Assembly (NCBI GenBank): GCA_021792635.1
Contig: JAJYUH010000005.1
Coordinates: 96,887 to 160,886 of the forward strand
Reading direction: 5' to 3'
Origin: Natronospirales bacterium
Lineage (GTDB): Bacteria > Pseudomonadota > Gammaproteobacteria > Natronospirales > REEB76
DNA length: 64,000 nt
A program made the translations under genes and the position numbers. The notes below the pieces were generated by a model. It was not told the DNA's origin. It saw nothing but the letters and a program-made list of their open reading frames with translations, and did not search any database. Below, piece by piece: positions 6,926-16,255 of the stretch; the stretch's first letter is position 1, and each line of letters opens with the position of its first letter.

Positions 6926-8104
6926 TTAGTATTTGTAAAAATTTGCGTACACGCCGATCGCGGGAAGTTGCTCAATCCGAGGTACGCCTGGATTACTGAT
7001 GGTTGGATAGCTGTTATTGAGCGGTCCAAAGTTCGCGATATCGAGGGCACCGTTCCGTGGAATTGTTGATGGATTGCCTCGTAGATTAAAGCCTTGTGCC
7101 CCAGGAATTGGATTATTTTGTGGATAATCAAGAGCGCAGGCAGCGGCAGTGACCGAACTCCTATATGCCGCGATTGCGGCGGGATTGCCGTTCCGGATTT
7201 CCGCGAGGTCCATTGCTGTAAGAAAATCAGGAGCAATTCCACCGAGGTTTGGTCTGTTTAGTGCTACATAAGCGAGATACAGCCGTGCCGTATCTATTCC
7301 AGGACCTGATAGTGACTGGGTTTCGTTGAAGATAATCGCGGACAACTGCCCCAATGAATACGGGTATAGCCCGGATGGATCAATGAACTCAATCGGATCA
7401 TTCCCGGCATATCCATAAAGACTGGTTTCCCCTCCCGCAAACAGGATTGGATCCCGACTGATCCAGCGCCCCGTCTCCGGGTCATAATCCCGCGCGCCGA
7501 AGTGCACGAGGCCGGTGTCGGGATCGTAGAGCCCGCCGGCGAACCCGAACGGCTGAAATCCCGGATTGCTGTCGGCGGTGATGTTGCCCCACGCGTCATA
7601 ACTGATCTGCTCGGCAATCGCTCCGGTACTGGCGTTCACGATCAGCACCGGACTGCCCACCTGGTTGGAGATCACCCGATACATCTCGCCAGCCTTGATG
7701 ATGTAATCCGGCACGTTGGGCCGCGTGCCGTACACGAACTGCTCCACGATGTTCCCCGAGCCGTCCAGCTCGGCAACAGGCTCAAGTTGCCCATCGTAGA
7801 GAAATCCTTCGGTCAGTGTTCCGTTCACTTCCTTGCCCACCAGCCGGTTCTGGCCGTCATAAATGTAATGAATCTGCTTGCTCCCCAGGGTCACGTCCGT
7901 GAGATTGCCCAGGGCATTATAGGCATAGGTGAGGGTGCCGGTGGGCAGGGTCTCGCCGGTCAGCTCGCCGTTGGCATTGTAGCTGTAGCGATTGCCGCCG
8001 TAGGTCAGCACGCGGTCCTGATCATCATAAGTCGCCACAGTCTGGCCGTTGACGCTTACCCGGTTGCCGTTCGGGTCAATAGGTGGCGACGATCTGGTTG
8101 CCAA
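6926..8104 (-). CDS. 5'-truncated Rhs protein with SleB-like (cell-wall hydrolase) C-terminal tip
   Basis: The readable product is 392 residues from a TTG at 8104. The Rhs core runs from GNRVSVNGQTVATYDDQDRV through YD repeats to DPIEFIDPSG near residue 246. The tip of about 145 residues contains AIIFNETQSLSG, then ARLYLAYVALNRPNLGG. This matches the pattern of Hydrolase_2/SleB cell-wall hydrolases (a catalytic Glu in an (I/V)xNE context, then VALNR). The N-terminal Rhs shell, any PAAR/VgrG adaptor and a normal start are missing. Even so, this is the longest Rhs copy of the array and lies first in transcription order. Confidence 0.75.
   Translation of the reverse strand: MATRSSPPIDPNGNRVSVNGQTVATYDDQDRVLTYGGNRYSYNANGELTGETLPTGTLTYAYNALGNLTDVTLGSKQIHYIYDGQNRLVGKEVNGTLTEGFLYDGQLEPVAELDGSGNIVEQFVYGTRPNVPDYIIKAGEMYRVISNQVGSPVLIVNASTGAIAEQISYDAWGNITADSNPGFQPFGFAGGLYDPDTGLVHFGARDYDPETGRWISRDPILFAGGETSLYGYAGNDPIEFIDPSGLYPYSLGQLSAIIFNETQSLSGPGIDTARLYLAYVALNRPNLGGIAPDFLTAMDLAEIRNGNPAAIAAYRSSVTAAACALDYPQNNPIPGAQGFNLRGNPSTIPRNGALDIANFGPLNNSYPTISNPGVPRIEQLPAIGVYANFYKY
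7370..7864 (-). repeat. Rhs core repeat, copy 3 of 3
   Basis: Collinear 495-base block with copies at 3430-3924 and 5888-6382. It is preceded here by further YD-repeat sequence not present in the other two copies. Confidence 0.8.
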
Positions 8105-8330
8105 TCAGGCTGCCGAAACCGGTGGGGTAATCCCAACCGGGTGCAGCATTCTCGCCATCGTCCACCCAAAGAACGCAAATTCAGTAGGTCGGTCATTCCA
8201 TTTCCCCAGTGGACGACCTCCTGGAAGTTACCGGCTAATTGAGCCTAAAGCAACAGTAAAATCCGGCATACAGAGGCGTTGATACGGGGTACCTTAAACC
8301 CGAAATCCAACAGTGAATTCCGAATACCCA

Positions 8331-8362
8331 AAAAAAACAGCCCCGCATAAGCGGGGCTGTTT
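8331..8362 (-). terminator. rho-independent terminator of the Bax-inhibitor-1 gene
   Basis: On the minus strand an 11-bp stem AACAGCCCCGC / GCGGGGCTGTT with a 4-base loop is followed by a run of seven T. It lies 20 nt after the stop codon at 8382. Confidence 0.9.
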
Positions 8363-8381
8363 GATCTTAAGGATGGCAATA

Positions 8382-9134
8382 TCAACGTCGGGTGTTGCCC
8401 AGCAGGCGCAGGATTTCCAGATACAGCCAGATGAGCGTCACCATGAGGGCGAAGGCGCCGTACCATTCCATGTAACGCGGTGCACCCGCAGCCGCCTGTT
8501 TTGAGATCATGTCGAAATCCAGCACCAAGTTGAAAGCGGCGACGGCCACGATGAACAGGCTGATGCCGATGGACAGGCCGCTGTGGCCGAAGAGCATGGA
8601 CGTGTCCACATGGAACATACTGACCAGCCAGGTGAGCGCGTAGAAAATCACGATACCGAGGGTGGCCGCGCCCACCATCTTGTAAAGCCAGGGTGTGGCT
8701 TTGATGACACCGGTGCGATACAGGACCAGCATCCCCAGGGCCACTGCCAGCGTGAGGGCGACCGCCTGGATGACGATGCCCGGGTATTGGATATTGAAAA
8801 TCGCCGAAACACCGCCCACCACGAAACCTTCGCAGATGGCGTACAGGGGCGCGGTAATCATCGCCCAGGTGGGCTTGAAGGCTGTGGCAAGGCCGAAAAT
8901 GAGGCCGCCGATGACCCCGCCCATTACATACGGCATGACCGCGGCGCTGTCGTGCGTGGTGTACAGCCGAGACCAGCACCAGGCGGCGGTAAGCATCACC
9001 AGCACCAGCAGAATCAGGCTCTTGCCGATGGTGCCGTTGACCGTCATGCGTTCGCCGGTAATGACGCCCTGGTTCTGGAAGGCCTTGGCCCGGAGGGCCG
9101 GATTACCGGTTTTCTGGGGAAGATTCATGGGCAT
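8382..9134 (-). CDS. Bax inhibitor-1/YccA family integral membrane protein
   Basis: The product is 250 residues with about seven hydrophobic helices after a soluble N-terminus of roughly 35 residues that ends ERMTVNGTIGKS. It matches the BI-1/YccA (TMBIM) family: the region MPYVMGGVIGGLIFGLATAF near residues 68-87 and an acidic site near the end of helix 6 (LVLDFDMI). In E. coli, YccA interacts with the FtsH protease, and other members act as pH-sensitive calcium leaks. The role here is not certain. The gene stands alone, divergent from the AddB-like gene, with its own terminator. An alternative start is the Met two codons downstream. Confidence 0.92.
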   Translation of the reverse strand: MPMNLPQKTGNPALRAKAFQNQGVITGERMTVNGTIGKSLILLVLVMLTAAWCWSRLYTTHDSAAVMPYVMGGVIGGLIFGLATAFKPTWAMITAPLYAICEGFVVGGVSAIFNIQYPGIVIQAVALTLAVALGMLVLYRTGVIKATPWLYKMVGAATLGIVIFYALTWLVSMFHVDTSMLFGHSGLSIGISLFIVAVAAFNLVLDFDMISKQAAAGAPRYMEWYGAFALMVTLIWLYLEILRLLGNTRR

Positions 9135-9257
9135 GTTGATTTACCTTTAGTTCGCGGGCGCTTGAGTTTGAGCAACCGTCAATTACCGCTCTGGGGTCGG
9201 TCCAATGGCGATGCCGGGTTAAACTGTGAGACACATTATATATGGGGATGTTCCTGC

Positions 9258-11966
9258 GTGACGCAACGCCTCTGGCATGAAAGCGAAATTCTCATGGCGC
9301 TGGAGGCGGGCGCAACGGTAGTGGCGGCCAGCGAGCGGCTGGCCCGGGCCGTGCGTCTGGCCCAGGCGGAGGCGGCACGGGCGCGCGCTGCCGAGGTGTG
9401 GGAGCGTCCCGAGGTACTCAGCTGGGGCGTGTTCCTCCAGCGACAATTCTCAGTCTATGAAGAAACCCGGCTGCAACCCGGCCCCCGGCTTCTGGGCGCC
9501 CATCAGGCGGAAACCCTGTGGGAGACCGTGATCCACGCGGGCCACGCCGGCTCCGCGCTGCTGCAACCGGCGGCCACGGCTAGTGCCGCCGACGCCGCCT
9601 GGGCTGTGTGTCAGGCCTATGGGATTTCCCTTATCGAGCTGACGCAGGCAGCGGCCGGTGACGATGCGCGCCAGTTCGCGCAATGGGCACAACATTTCGT
9701 ACAGCGTTGCGAGGCACACGGCCTTCTGGATCCGGCGCGCTTGCCGGATTATCTGACAACGCGGCTGATCGCGAGAGAGATCGCGCCGCCGCTGCATTGC
9801 CTGTTCGCCGGTTTCGAGGAATTCACGCCACAGCAGCAGCGGCTGTTGGCTGCGTTGCGTACGGCGGGCAGCCAAGTCGAGCAGCTGCCGGTGTCCGGTG
9901 AGTGCGCGAACAGCCGTCAACGCATTGCCTGTGGGGATGCGCAAGCCGAGATGCAGGCGGCCGCGCGCTGGGCACGGGCGCTGCTGGAACGTTCACCCAC
10001 CACGCGCATCGGCATCGTTGCCCGGGACCTGACGGAACAGCGGCAGGCATTTGCCCGCATTCTCGATCAGGTTCTGTGCCCCGGCAGGCTGCCGGGTAAT
10101 CCATCTCCGCGTCCCTACAACCTCTCCATCGGCCGGGCGCTCGCGGATTGCCCGGTGGTAAGCGATGCACTGATCGTGCTGCAATCGTTGCAGCGGCACT
10201 TGCCGTTTGCACAGGCGAGCCGCCTGCTGCGTTCGCCATTTATCGCGGCCGGTGACAGTGAATCGCCGGCGCGCGCGCGCCTCGATATCAGCCTCCGCGA
10301 CGCCAATCTCGAGCAGGTGGGCCTCGGACGGTTGCTGATGCTGGCGGAGCAAGGCGGTGAAACCCAGACATTGAAATCGGCGCTGGAGGCGGTCTTGCAA
10401 CTGCTGCGCGCCACCCCGGCGCGGCAACTGCCCAGCGCCTGGTCGAAGTCTTTTGCTGCGTTACTCAAGGCATTCCGCTGGCCGGGGGAACGCACCCCCG
10501 ATGCCGGCGAGTACCAGGCGGTGCAGAGCTTGCGTGAAGTGCTGGGGGATTTCGCTCGACTGGATGCGGTGTTACAACCCATCCAGGCGGAGGACGCACT
10601 CAGGCGTTTCACGCGGCTGGTCTCGCAGCGCGAGTTCCAGCCGGCGAGCGCGGATGTGGCGTTGCAGGTGCTCGGCATTCCGGAAACCGCCGGTCTGCAA
10701 TTCGACCACCTGTGGATCATGGGGTTGACCGACGATGTGTGGCCACCGAGTCCGCGTCCCGATCCGTTTATCCCCTGGACGATCCAGCGGCGTCACCAGC
10801 TGCCGCATGCCAGCGCTGCACGCGAGCTGGATTACGCCACCCGTCTCACGGCCCGTCTTCTGAACAGCGCTTCCGATGTGGTGGTGAGCACACCACAGCG
10901 TAATGCGGATACGGAATTGCGCTGCAGTCCGCTGCTGGCGGATATCGAACTGACAGTGCCAGCGCATCTGCTGCAAAGTCCGGCGCAGTACTGGCATGAG
11001 CGCCTGCAGAAAGAGGCTGCCGCGGCTCTTACGGAATTCACGGATGAACAGGGGCCGCCGCTGGCGGAGGCCGGTATCGTCGCGGGCGGCACCAAGGTGC
11101 TGCAGGCGCAGGCGGCCTGTCCGTTCCAGTGCTTCGCTATATATAGGTTGGGCGCGCAGCCACTGGCGAGGCCGTCGCCCGGACTTAGCCCGATGGCACG
11201 CGGCTCACTGTTGCACGAAGTCCTGGCACGTCTGTGGGAGCGACTCAGGGATCACGCCACTCTCGCGGGCTTGCCGACTGGCGAGCGTGTGCAGCAGGTC
11301 GAAGACTGCGTCACCCAGGTGGTGAACAAGTTTGCGTCGCGCAATCCCGATGTCTTCACACCGAATTTCAAGCGACTGGAAAAGGAGCGCCTCACGAGAT
11401 TGATCGCAGCGTGGCTTGAAATCGAAGCAATGCGCGCTCCGTTCAGTGTCGAAAAGCCTGAGCAGGAGCGGAGCGTGACGCTAGGCCGTCTCAGGCTCAA
11501 CACCCGTGTGGACCGCGTTGACCGGCTGCCGGACGGTGCGCATGTGGTCATCGACTACAAAAGCGGTGAAGCCGACCCGCGCGACTGGCTGGGTGTACGG
11601 CCGGATGAACCGCAGCTGCCGATCTATGCGGTGTCGGATCCGCAACCGCCGACGGCGGTGTTGTTCGCACAGCTGCGCGCCGGCGATCTGCGTTATCGCG
11701 GAGTTGCCGAACAGGGTGGGCTGGTGCCGGAGGTCGGAGACTATGGCTCTGCGCGCAAAAAACCGGATGACCCGCAAGATTGGCCCGCATTGCTGGCGCA
11801 CTGGCAAGTCGCGGTGACGGCGCTGGCGGAAGAATTCGTGCAGGGGGTCGCACGCGTGGCTCCAAAATGCGGCGCCGATACCTGCCGCTACTGCCATCTG
11901 CAAGCACTGTGTCGAATCTATGAGCGCGATGCTTTGAGCAGGGAGGGCGATGATGCGCAAGGGTGA
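9258..11966 (+). CDS. AddB-like PD-(D/E)XK nuclease/recombination protein
   Basis: The product is 902 residues from the GTG at 9258, which follows GGGGATG. The frame is open further upstream, but that part is antisense to the Bax-inhibitor gene and not coding-like. The N-terminus (LEAGATVVAASERLARAVRL) and overall size fit the AddB-like family annotated as 'probable DNA repair protein' in proteobacteria. The C-terminal nuclease has VDRVDRLPDGAHVVIDYKSG near residues 750-770, and a cysteine set (ACPFQC near residue 620; CGADTCRYCHLQALC at the C-terminus) fits the AddB iron-sulfur cluster. It overlaps the AddA-like helicase gene by 17 nt and presumably forms a heterodimer that processes double-strand ends. 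Confidence 0.88.
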   Translation: MTQRLWHESEILMALEAGATVVAASERLARAVRLAQAEAARARAAEVWERPEVLSWGVFLQRQFSVYEETRLQPGPRLLGAHQAETLWETVIHAGHAGSALLQPAATASAADAAWAVCQAYGISLIELTQAAAGDDARQFAQWAQHFVQRCEAHGLLDPARLPDYLTTRLIAREIAPPLHCLFAGFEEFTPQQQRLLAALRTAGSQVEQLPVSGECANSRQRIACGDAQAEMQAAARWARALLERSPTTRIGIVARDLTEQRQAFARILDQVLCPGRLPGNPSPRPYNLSIGRALADCPVVSDALIVLQSLQRHLPFAQASRLLRSPFIAAGDSESPARARLDISLRDANLEQVGLGRLLMLAEQGGETQTLKSALEAVLQLLRATPARQLPSAWSKSFAALLKAFRWPGERTPDAGEYQAVQSLREVLGDFARLDAVLQPIQAEDALRRFTRLVSQREFQPASADVALQVLGIPETAGLQFDHLWIMGLTDDVWPPSPRPDPFIPWTIQRRHQLPHASAARELDYATRLTARLLNSASDVVVSTPQRNADTELRCSPLLADIELTVPAHLLQSPAQYWHERLQKEAAAALTEFTDEQGPPLAEAGIVAGGTKVLQAQAACPFQCFAIYRLGAQPLARPSPGLSPMARGSLLHEVLARLWERLRDHATLAGLPTGERVQQVEDCVTQVVNKFASRNPDVFTPNFKRLEKERLTRLIAAWLEIEAMRAPFSVEKPEQERSVTLGRLRLNTRVDRVDRLPDGAHVVIDYKSGEADPRDWLGVRPDEPQLPIYAVSDPQPPTAVLFAQLRAGDLRYRGVAEQGGLVPEVGDYGSARKKPDDPQDWPALLAHWQVAVTALAEEFVQGVARVAPKCGADTCRYCHLQALCRIYERDALSREGDDAQG

Positions 11967-14900
11967 TCATCCACCAGCGGATGCCGCTGTGCGCGCCCAC
12001 GCCCTGGATCCGCGCCAGTCGTTCATCGTGCAGGCGCCGGCCGGCTCCGGCAAGACCGAACTCCTGACCCAGCGTTTCCTGACACTGCTCGCGGTGGTGG
12101 AGGAACCGGAAGAGATCCTGGCCATCACTTTCACCAAGAAAGCCGCCGGCGAGATGCGCATGCGCGTCGCGCGCGCGCTGGAACTGGATGATGCCCAGGC
12201 GCCGGCGGAAGCGCACAAACGGCATACCTGGGAACTGGCGCAACGCGCGCGTGCCCGCGACCGGCTGCGTGGCTGGAACATCGTACGCCATCCGGCGCGT
12301 CTGCGTATCCAGACCATTGATTCCCTGAATGCCGAGCTCACCCGGCGCATGCCGTTGCTGTCGAAGTTCGGCACACAACCGGGGATCGTCGAACGTCCTG
12401 AACCGCTGTATCTGGAAGCAGCGCGCCGCACGCTCGCCCTGCTGGAAGACGGTGAGCCGCAGCAGACCCAGGCCGTGAGCGCCTTGCTTGTGCATCTGGA
12501 CAACAGCTTGCCGCGGGTGATGCAGCTGATTGCCGACATGCTGCCGCGCCGCGACCAATGGTTGCAGCATACGCTTGTGCAGTCCGGTGGCTTGAGACGC
12601 AAGCAGCTGGAACTCGCGCTGCAGGAAGAAGTGCGCGTGGCGCTGGCGCAGTTGCTGTATGCCATACCCGCCGATTGCCGTGAACATCTGGCGGAACTGG
12701 CAAGCAAGGCCGCCGCAAGCTTGCGCCTTCAATCCGCCATATCGGAGATCGTCGCGTGTGCGGACCTTAAAACCCTGCCCAGCACAAACCCGGAGGATTT
12801 GCCGGCCTGGCGCGGCATCGCCGAACTCTTTCTCACCGACCGCAATGAGTGGCGCCGGCAGATCAATGCCAGGCAGGGCTTCCCGCCGGAGGGCCGTAAT
12901 GACAAGACGCGCGTACAGGAACTGCTGAGACGTTTCACTGAACTGGAGTCCCTGCGTGACTCGCTCGAACGTGCGCGCACATTGCCACAACCGCGTTACC
13001 CGGAGAACCAATGGCAGGTGCTGGATGCGTTGTTGAGTCTGCTGCCGCTGGCGGTAGCTCAGTTGCAACTGGTGTTCATGGAACACGGCGAAGTGGATTA
13101 CGCCGAGGTATCTCTGCGTGCCTTGCAGGCACTGGGCACCGAGGATGATCCCACGGACCTGAATCTGACCCTGGATCACCGCCTGCAGCATATCCTGGTG
13201 GACGAGTTCCAGGACACCTCGGTGAATCAAACCGATCTCCTGACACGGCTCAGCGCCGGCTGGCAGGCCGATGATGGCCGTACCCTGTTTCTGGTGGGCG
13301 ACCCCATGCAGTCCATCTACCGTTTCCGGGAGGCGGAAGTGGGCCTGTTCCTGCGGGCAAGGCAGGCGGGCCTGGGTCAGATAGCGCTCACGCCCCTGAC
13401 CCTGAGCGCGAATTTCCGTTCCCAGGCGGGATTGGTGCGCTGGTTCAATGACACCTTTGAGCAACTATTCCCGCATCAGGATGACATCGCCAGCGGTGCC
13501 GTGTCCTATGCCGGGGCAAGCGCACAATACATGGCGATGGAGGGTGCGGCGGTCAGCCTGCACACGCTGCTGCAGCGCGATCCCATCACCGAAGCGGCGC
13601 AGGTGACGGCCGTTATCACGGCAGCACGGGCAGAACGTCCGGATATGCGCATCGCGGTGCTGGCCCGTGCCAAAGCCCATCTTGCGTTCATCATTCGCCG
13701 TTTACGGACACTGGACATTCCCTTCCGCGCGGTCGAACTGGAGAAACTGGGCGACCGGCCGGTGGTGCAGGATCTGCTGGCCCTGACCCGGGCGCTGCTG
13801 CATCCGGCGGACCGGACTGCGTGGCTCGCGAGTTTGCGTGCGCCTTGGTGCGGGCTCAGCCTGTCGGCGCTGCACGCGCTGGCGGGCCGCGATGAGGCCA
13901 TGACGATTCCGGAACGGTTGCATGATGAAGGTCTCATGGCCAGTCTCCAGCCGCAGGTGGACGGGACGCGTTTCGAATCGGTACGTGGGATCCTGCTGGA
14001 GGCGCTTGCCGACCGCCGGCGCGGCAGCCTGCGGGCACAGGTGGAGGGCGTATGGCTGCAACTGGCGGCGCCCGCCACGCTGAAGTCGGTCGAAGATCTG
14101 GCGGACGCCGAGGCCTACCTGGAGTTGCTGGAAACATTGGATGACGGCGGCGAACTGCGGGATGAGGCGGAATTGGAAACTGCCCTCACGGATCTGTTCG
14201 CGCGCCCCGATCCACGCGCGGATGAGTCGCTGCAGCTCATGACCATCCATAAGGCCAAGGGATTGGAGTTCGACATGGTGATGGTGCCCGCTCTGGGTGC
14301 CGGGCCGGGGAGGCGCGATAAGCCGCTGCTCACCTGGCTGGAACGTCCGCGGTCCACGGGCCGCAATGACCTGCTGCTGGCGCCGCTGGAACCCAAGGGC
14401 GGCGAGCAAGACCCCATTTACCAGTTCATCCTCTCCCTCAAGCGCGGGCAGGAGCATCTGGAGATGACGCGCCTGCTGTATGTGGCGGCTACCCGGGCGC
14501 GGGAAAAGCTGCATCTGTTCGGTCACACCACGGTGCGGGAAAAGGACGGCGAACGCAATCTGGCGGAGCCGCGTGCCGAATCGTTGCTGGGATTGCTGTG
14601 GCCGGTGGTCAGGGGAGATTTCGAAACGGCTCTCCACCGGCAGGACGCGATGGCGCCGGTGCCGGAGGAACAATGCACGGTCTCCATGCCGCTGCGGCGT
14701 CTGCGCCCGGATTGGCAGATGCCTGCGCCGGATAGCTCCATTATTTGGCCGGTGGCTGCTGAAACCCTGGCGGCTGAAGAGCGGGAACTCCTGGAATTCG
14801 AGTGGGTCGGGGATACCTTGCGACATGTGGGTAGCGTAGTTCACCGCCTGCTGCAGCGCATCGCCGCGGATGATGCAGCCCCTTGGGATGAGCCACGCGT

Positions 14901-15345
14901 GCGCGCATTGATGCCGCTGATCACACATTGGTTGTTGGAATTGGGCGTCGCAGAAATGGAACTGGATGCTGCTGCGGTTGATGTGTCGCAGGCTTTGACT
15001 GCGACCCTCGCGGATACCCGAGGTCAATGGATATTGGACCCGCGGCATGCGCAGGCGCGCTCAGAATACGCGCTGAGCCATTTCGACGGACAGCGCCTGG
15101 CCACGGGTGTCATTGACCGCACCTTCGTTAGCGAGGACGGCACCCGCTGGATCGTGGATTACAAAACCAGCCGCCATCGCGGCGGCGATGTTGAGGCGTT
15201 TCTGGTGCGGGAGCAGACGCGCTACCGCAAGCAACTGGATGGTTACGCCAAGCTGATACGCGGCCTGGAACAGCGGCGTGTTAAAGTAGGATTGTACTTC
15301 CCGCTGTTGCGGCGCTTCGTGGAATGGGAACCCGCCGATGGCTGA
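11950..15345 (+). CDS. AddA-like UvrD-family helicase-nuclease
   Basis: The product is 1131 residues. Superfamily 1 helicase motifs appear in order: Walker A IVQAPAGSGKTELLTQR near residue 26, Ia (AITFTKKAAGEMRMRV), Walker B ILVDEFQDTSVNQTD near residue 415, motif III/IV (FLVGDPMQSIYRFREAEV), and motif VI (RLLYVAATRAREKL near residue 840). A RecB-type nuclease domain ends the protein (RWIVDYKTSRH near residue 1072). With its AddB-like neighbour it would load and resect double-strand breaks for RecA, replacing RecBCD. The start is ATGATG at 11950, 17 nt inside the upstream gene. Confidence 0.92.
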   Translation: MMRKGDHPPADAAVRAHALDPRQSFIVQAPAGSGKTELLTQRFLTLLAVVEEPEEILAITFTKKAAGEMRMRVARALELDDAQAPAEAHKRHTWELAQRARARDRLRGWNIVRHPARLRIQTIDSLNAELTRRMPLLSKFGTQPGIVERPEPLYLEAARRTLALLEDGEPQQTQAVSALLVHLDNSLPRVMQLIADMLPRRDQWLQHTLVQSGGLRRKQLELALQEEVRVALAQLLYAIPADCREHLAELASKAAASLRLQSAISEIVACADLKTLPSTNPEDLPAWRGIAELFLTDRNEWRRQINARQGFPPEGRNDKTRVQELLRRFTELESLRDSLERARTLPQPRYPENQWQVLDALLSLLPLAVAQLQLVFMEHGEVDYAEVSLRALQALGTEDDPTDLNLTLDHRLQHILVDEFQDTSVNQTDLLTRLSAGWQADDGRTLFLVGDPMQSIYRFREAEVGLFLRARQAGLGQIALTPLTLSANFRSQAGLVRWFNDTFEQLFPHQDDIASGAVSYAGASAQYMAMEGAAVSLHTLLQRDPITEAAQVTAVITAARAERPDMRIAVLARAKAHLAFIIRRLRTLDIPFRAVELEKLGDRPVVQDLLALTRALLHPADRTAWLASLRAPWCGLSLSALHALAGRDEAMTIPERLHDEGLMASLQPQVDGTRFESVRGILLEALADRRRGSLRAQVEGVWLQLAAPATLKSVEDLADAEAYLELLETLDDGGELRDEAELETALTDLFARPDPRADESLQLMTIHKAKGLEFDMVMVPALGAGPGRRDKPLLTWLERPRSTGRNDLLLAPLEPKGGEQDPIYQFILSLKRGQEHLEMTRLLYVAATRAREKLHLFGHTTVREKDGERNLAEPRAESLLGLLWPVVRGDFETALHRQDAMAPVPEEQCTVSMPLRRLRPDWQMPAPDSSIIWPVAAETLAAEERELLEFEWVGDTLRHVGSVVHRLLQRIAADDAAPWDEPRVRALMPLITHWLLELGVAEMELDAAAVDVSQALTATLADTRGQWILDPRHAQARSEYALSHFDGQRLATGVIDRTFVSEDGTRWIVDYKTSRHRGGDVEAFLVREQTRYRKQLDGYAKLIRGLEQRRVKVGLYFPLLRRFVEWEPADG

Positions 15346-16243
15346 GAGCCTCGCGCATTGTCTGGTGGTGGCGATCTCCTCACGGGCGCTGTTTGGTCTC
15401 GAGGAAAGCCATCGTGTGTTCACCGGGCAGGGGCTCGCAGCCTATTCGCGCTATCAGATCGAGCACGAAGACGACCTGCTGGAACCGGGAGTCGCGTTTC
15501 CATTGGTGAACAAGCTTCTGCGGCTCAACAGCTCCGATCGGGACAAGCGGGTGGAAGTGATTCTGTTGTCGCACAATAGCGCCGATACGGGTCTGCGTAT
15601 CTTCAATTCCATCCAGCATTACCAGCTCGATATCACGCGCGCCGCCTTCACCAACGGCGCGGCTCCGTGGCGCTACGTGGAACCCTTCAGCGCCGACTTG
15701 TTCCTGTCGGCGGAGCCGAAAGACGTGGTGGCGGCGCTGGATGCGGGCCGGGCGGCAGCCGCCATCGTGCCGTCACGCGCCGAAACCGTCGCGTCCGGGC
15801 AATTGCGCATCGCTTTCGATGGGGATGCCGTGTTGTTTTCCGACGAGGCCGAACGCGTCTATCAGGAACAGGGATTGGCGGCCTTTGCGAAGAGCGAGAA
15901 AGCCCAGGCGCGGGCGCCGCTGAGCGGCGGGCCGTTCAAGAATTTCCTGGCCGCGCTGCAGCGCATCCAGGCGGACTATCCCCTGGACCAATCGCCCATC
16001 CGCACCGCGCTGGTGACAGCGCGTTCCGCGCCCGCCCATGAGCGCGTCATCCGCACCCTGCGGGCCTGGAACATCCGCATTGATGAAGCCCTGTTTCTCG
16101 GCGGCCTGCCCAAGGGCGCGTTCCTCAAGACCTTCGGTGCGGATATCTTTTTCGATGACCAGAAAGGCCATGTGGAAGCGGCGGCGGGCTACGTGGCGAC
16201 CGGTCACGTGCCCCATGGCGTCACCAACATAAAACATAAGTGA
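15338..16243 (+). CDS. cytosolic 5'-nucleotidase (NT5C1/PF06189 type)
   Basis: The product is 301 residues. It matches the 5'-nucleotidase family related to vertebrate cN-I: the N-terminal AISSRALFGLEESHRVF, the block EVILLSHNSADTGLRIFNSI, the segment ALVTARSAPAHERVIRTLRAW and the C-terminal FGADIFFDDQKGHVE. These enzymes dephosphorylate nucleoside monophosphates, usually AMP, in the cytoplasm. The gene overlaps the helicase stop by 8 nt, so it is cotranscribed with the recombination genes. A functional link, such as recycling nucleotides from end resection, is only a guess. Confidence 0.88.
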   Translation: MAESLAHCLVVAISSRALFGLEESHRVFTGQGLAAYSRYQIEHEDDLLEPGVAFPLVNKLLRLNSSDRDKRVEVILLSHNSADTGLRIFNSIQHYQLDITRAAFTNGAAPWRYVEPFSADLFLSAEPKDVVAALDAGRAAAAIVPSRAETVASGQLRIAFDGDAVLFSDEAERVYQEQGLAAFAKSEKAQARAPLSGGPFKNFLAALQRIQADYPLDQSPIRTALVTARSAPAHERVIRTLRAWNIRIDEALFLGGLPKGAFLKTFGADIFFDDQKGHVEAAAGYVATGHVPHGVTNIKHK

Positions 16244-16255
16244 GCGGATCAGCCC

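Noticed and set aside
8090..8175. Minus-strand text APGWDYPTGFGSL resembling the C-terminus of sedolisin/subtilisin-type peptidases
   Set aside because: Only about 25 residues are readable between stop codons. It may be a remnant at the truncated 5' side of the Rhs gene, but it is too short to annotate.
8583..9257. Upstream extension of the AddB-like reading frame
   Set aside because: This part is antisense to the Bax-inhibitor-1 gene and not similar to AddB. The GTG at 9258 with a nearby ribosome-binding site starts the family-like sequence.
11548..13464. Long open frame of 638 codons on the minus strand
   Set aside because: It is antisense to the AddB/AddA-like genes, has no recognisable motif, and its His/Gln/Arg-rich text is typical of the complement of GC-rich coding DNA. 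Similar long antisense frames at 29138-31459, 13702-15048 and 26846-27799 were dropped for the same reason.
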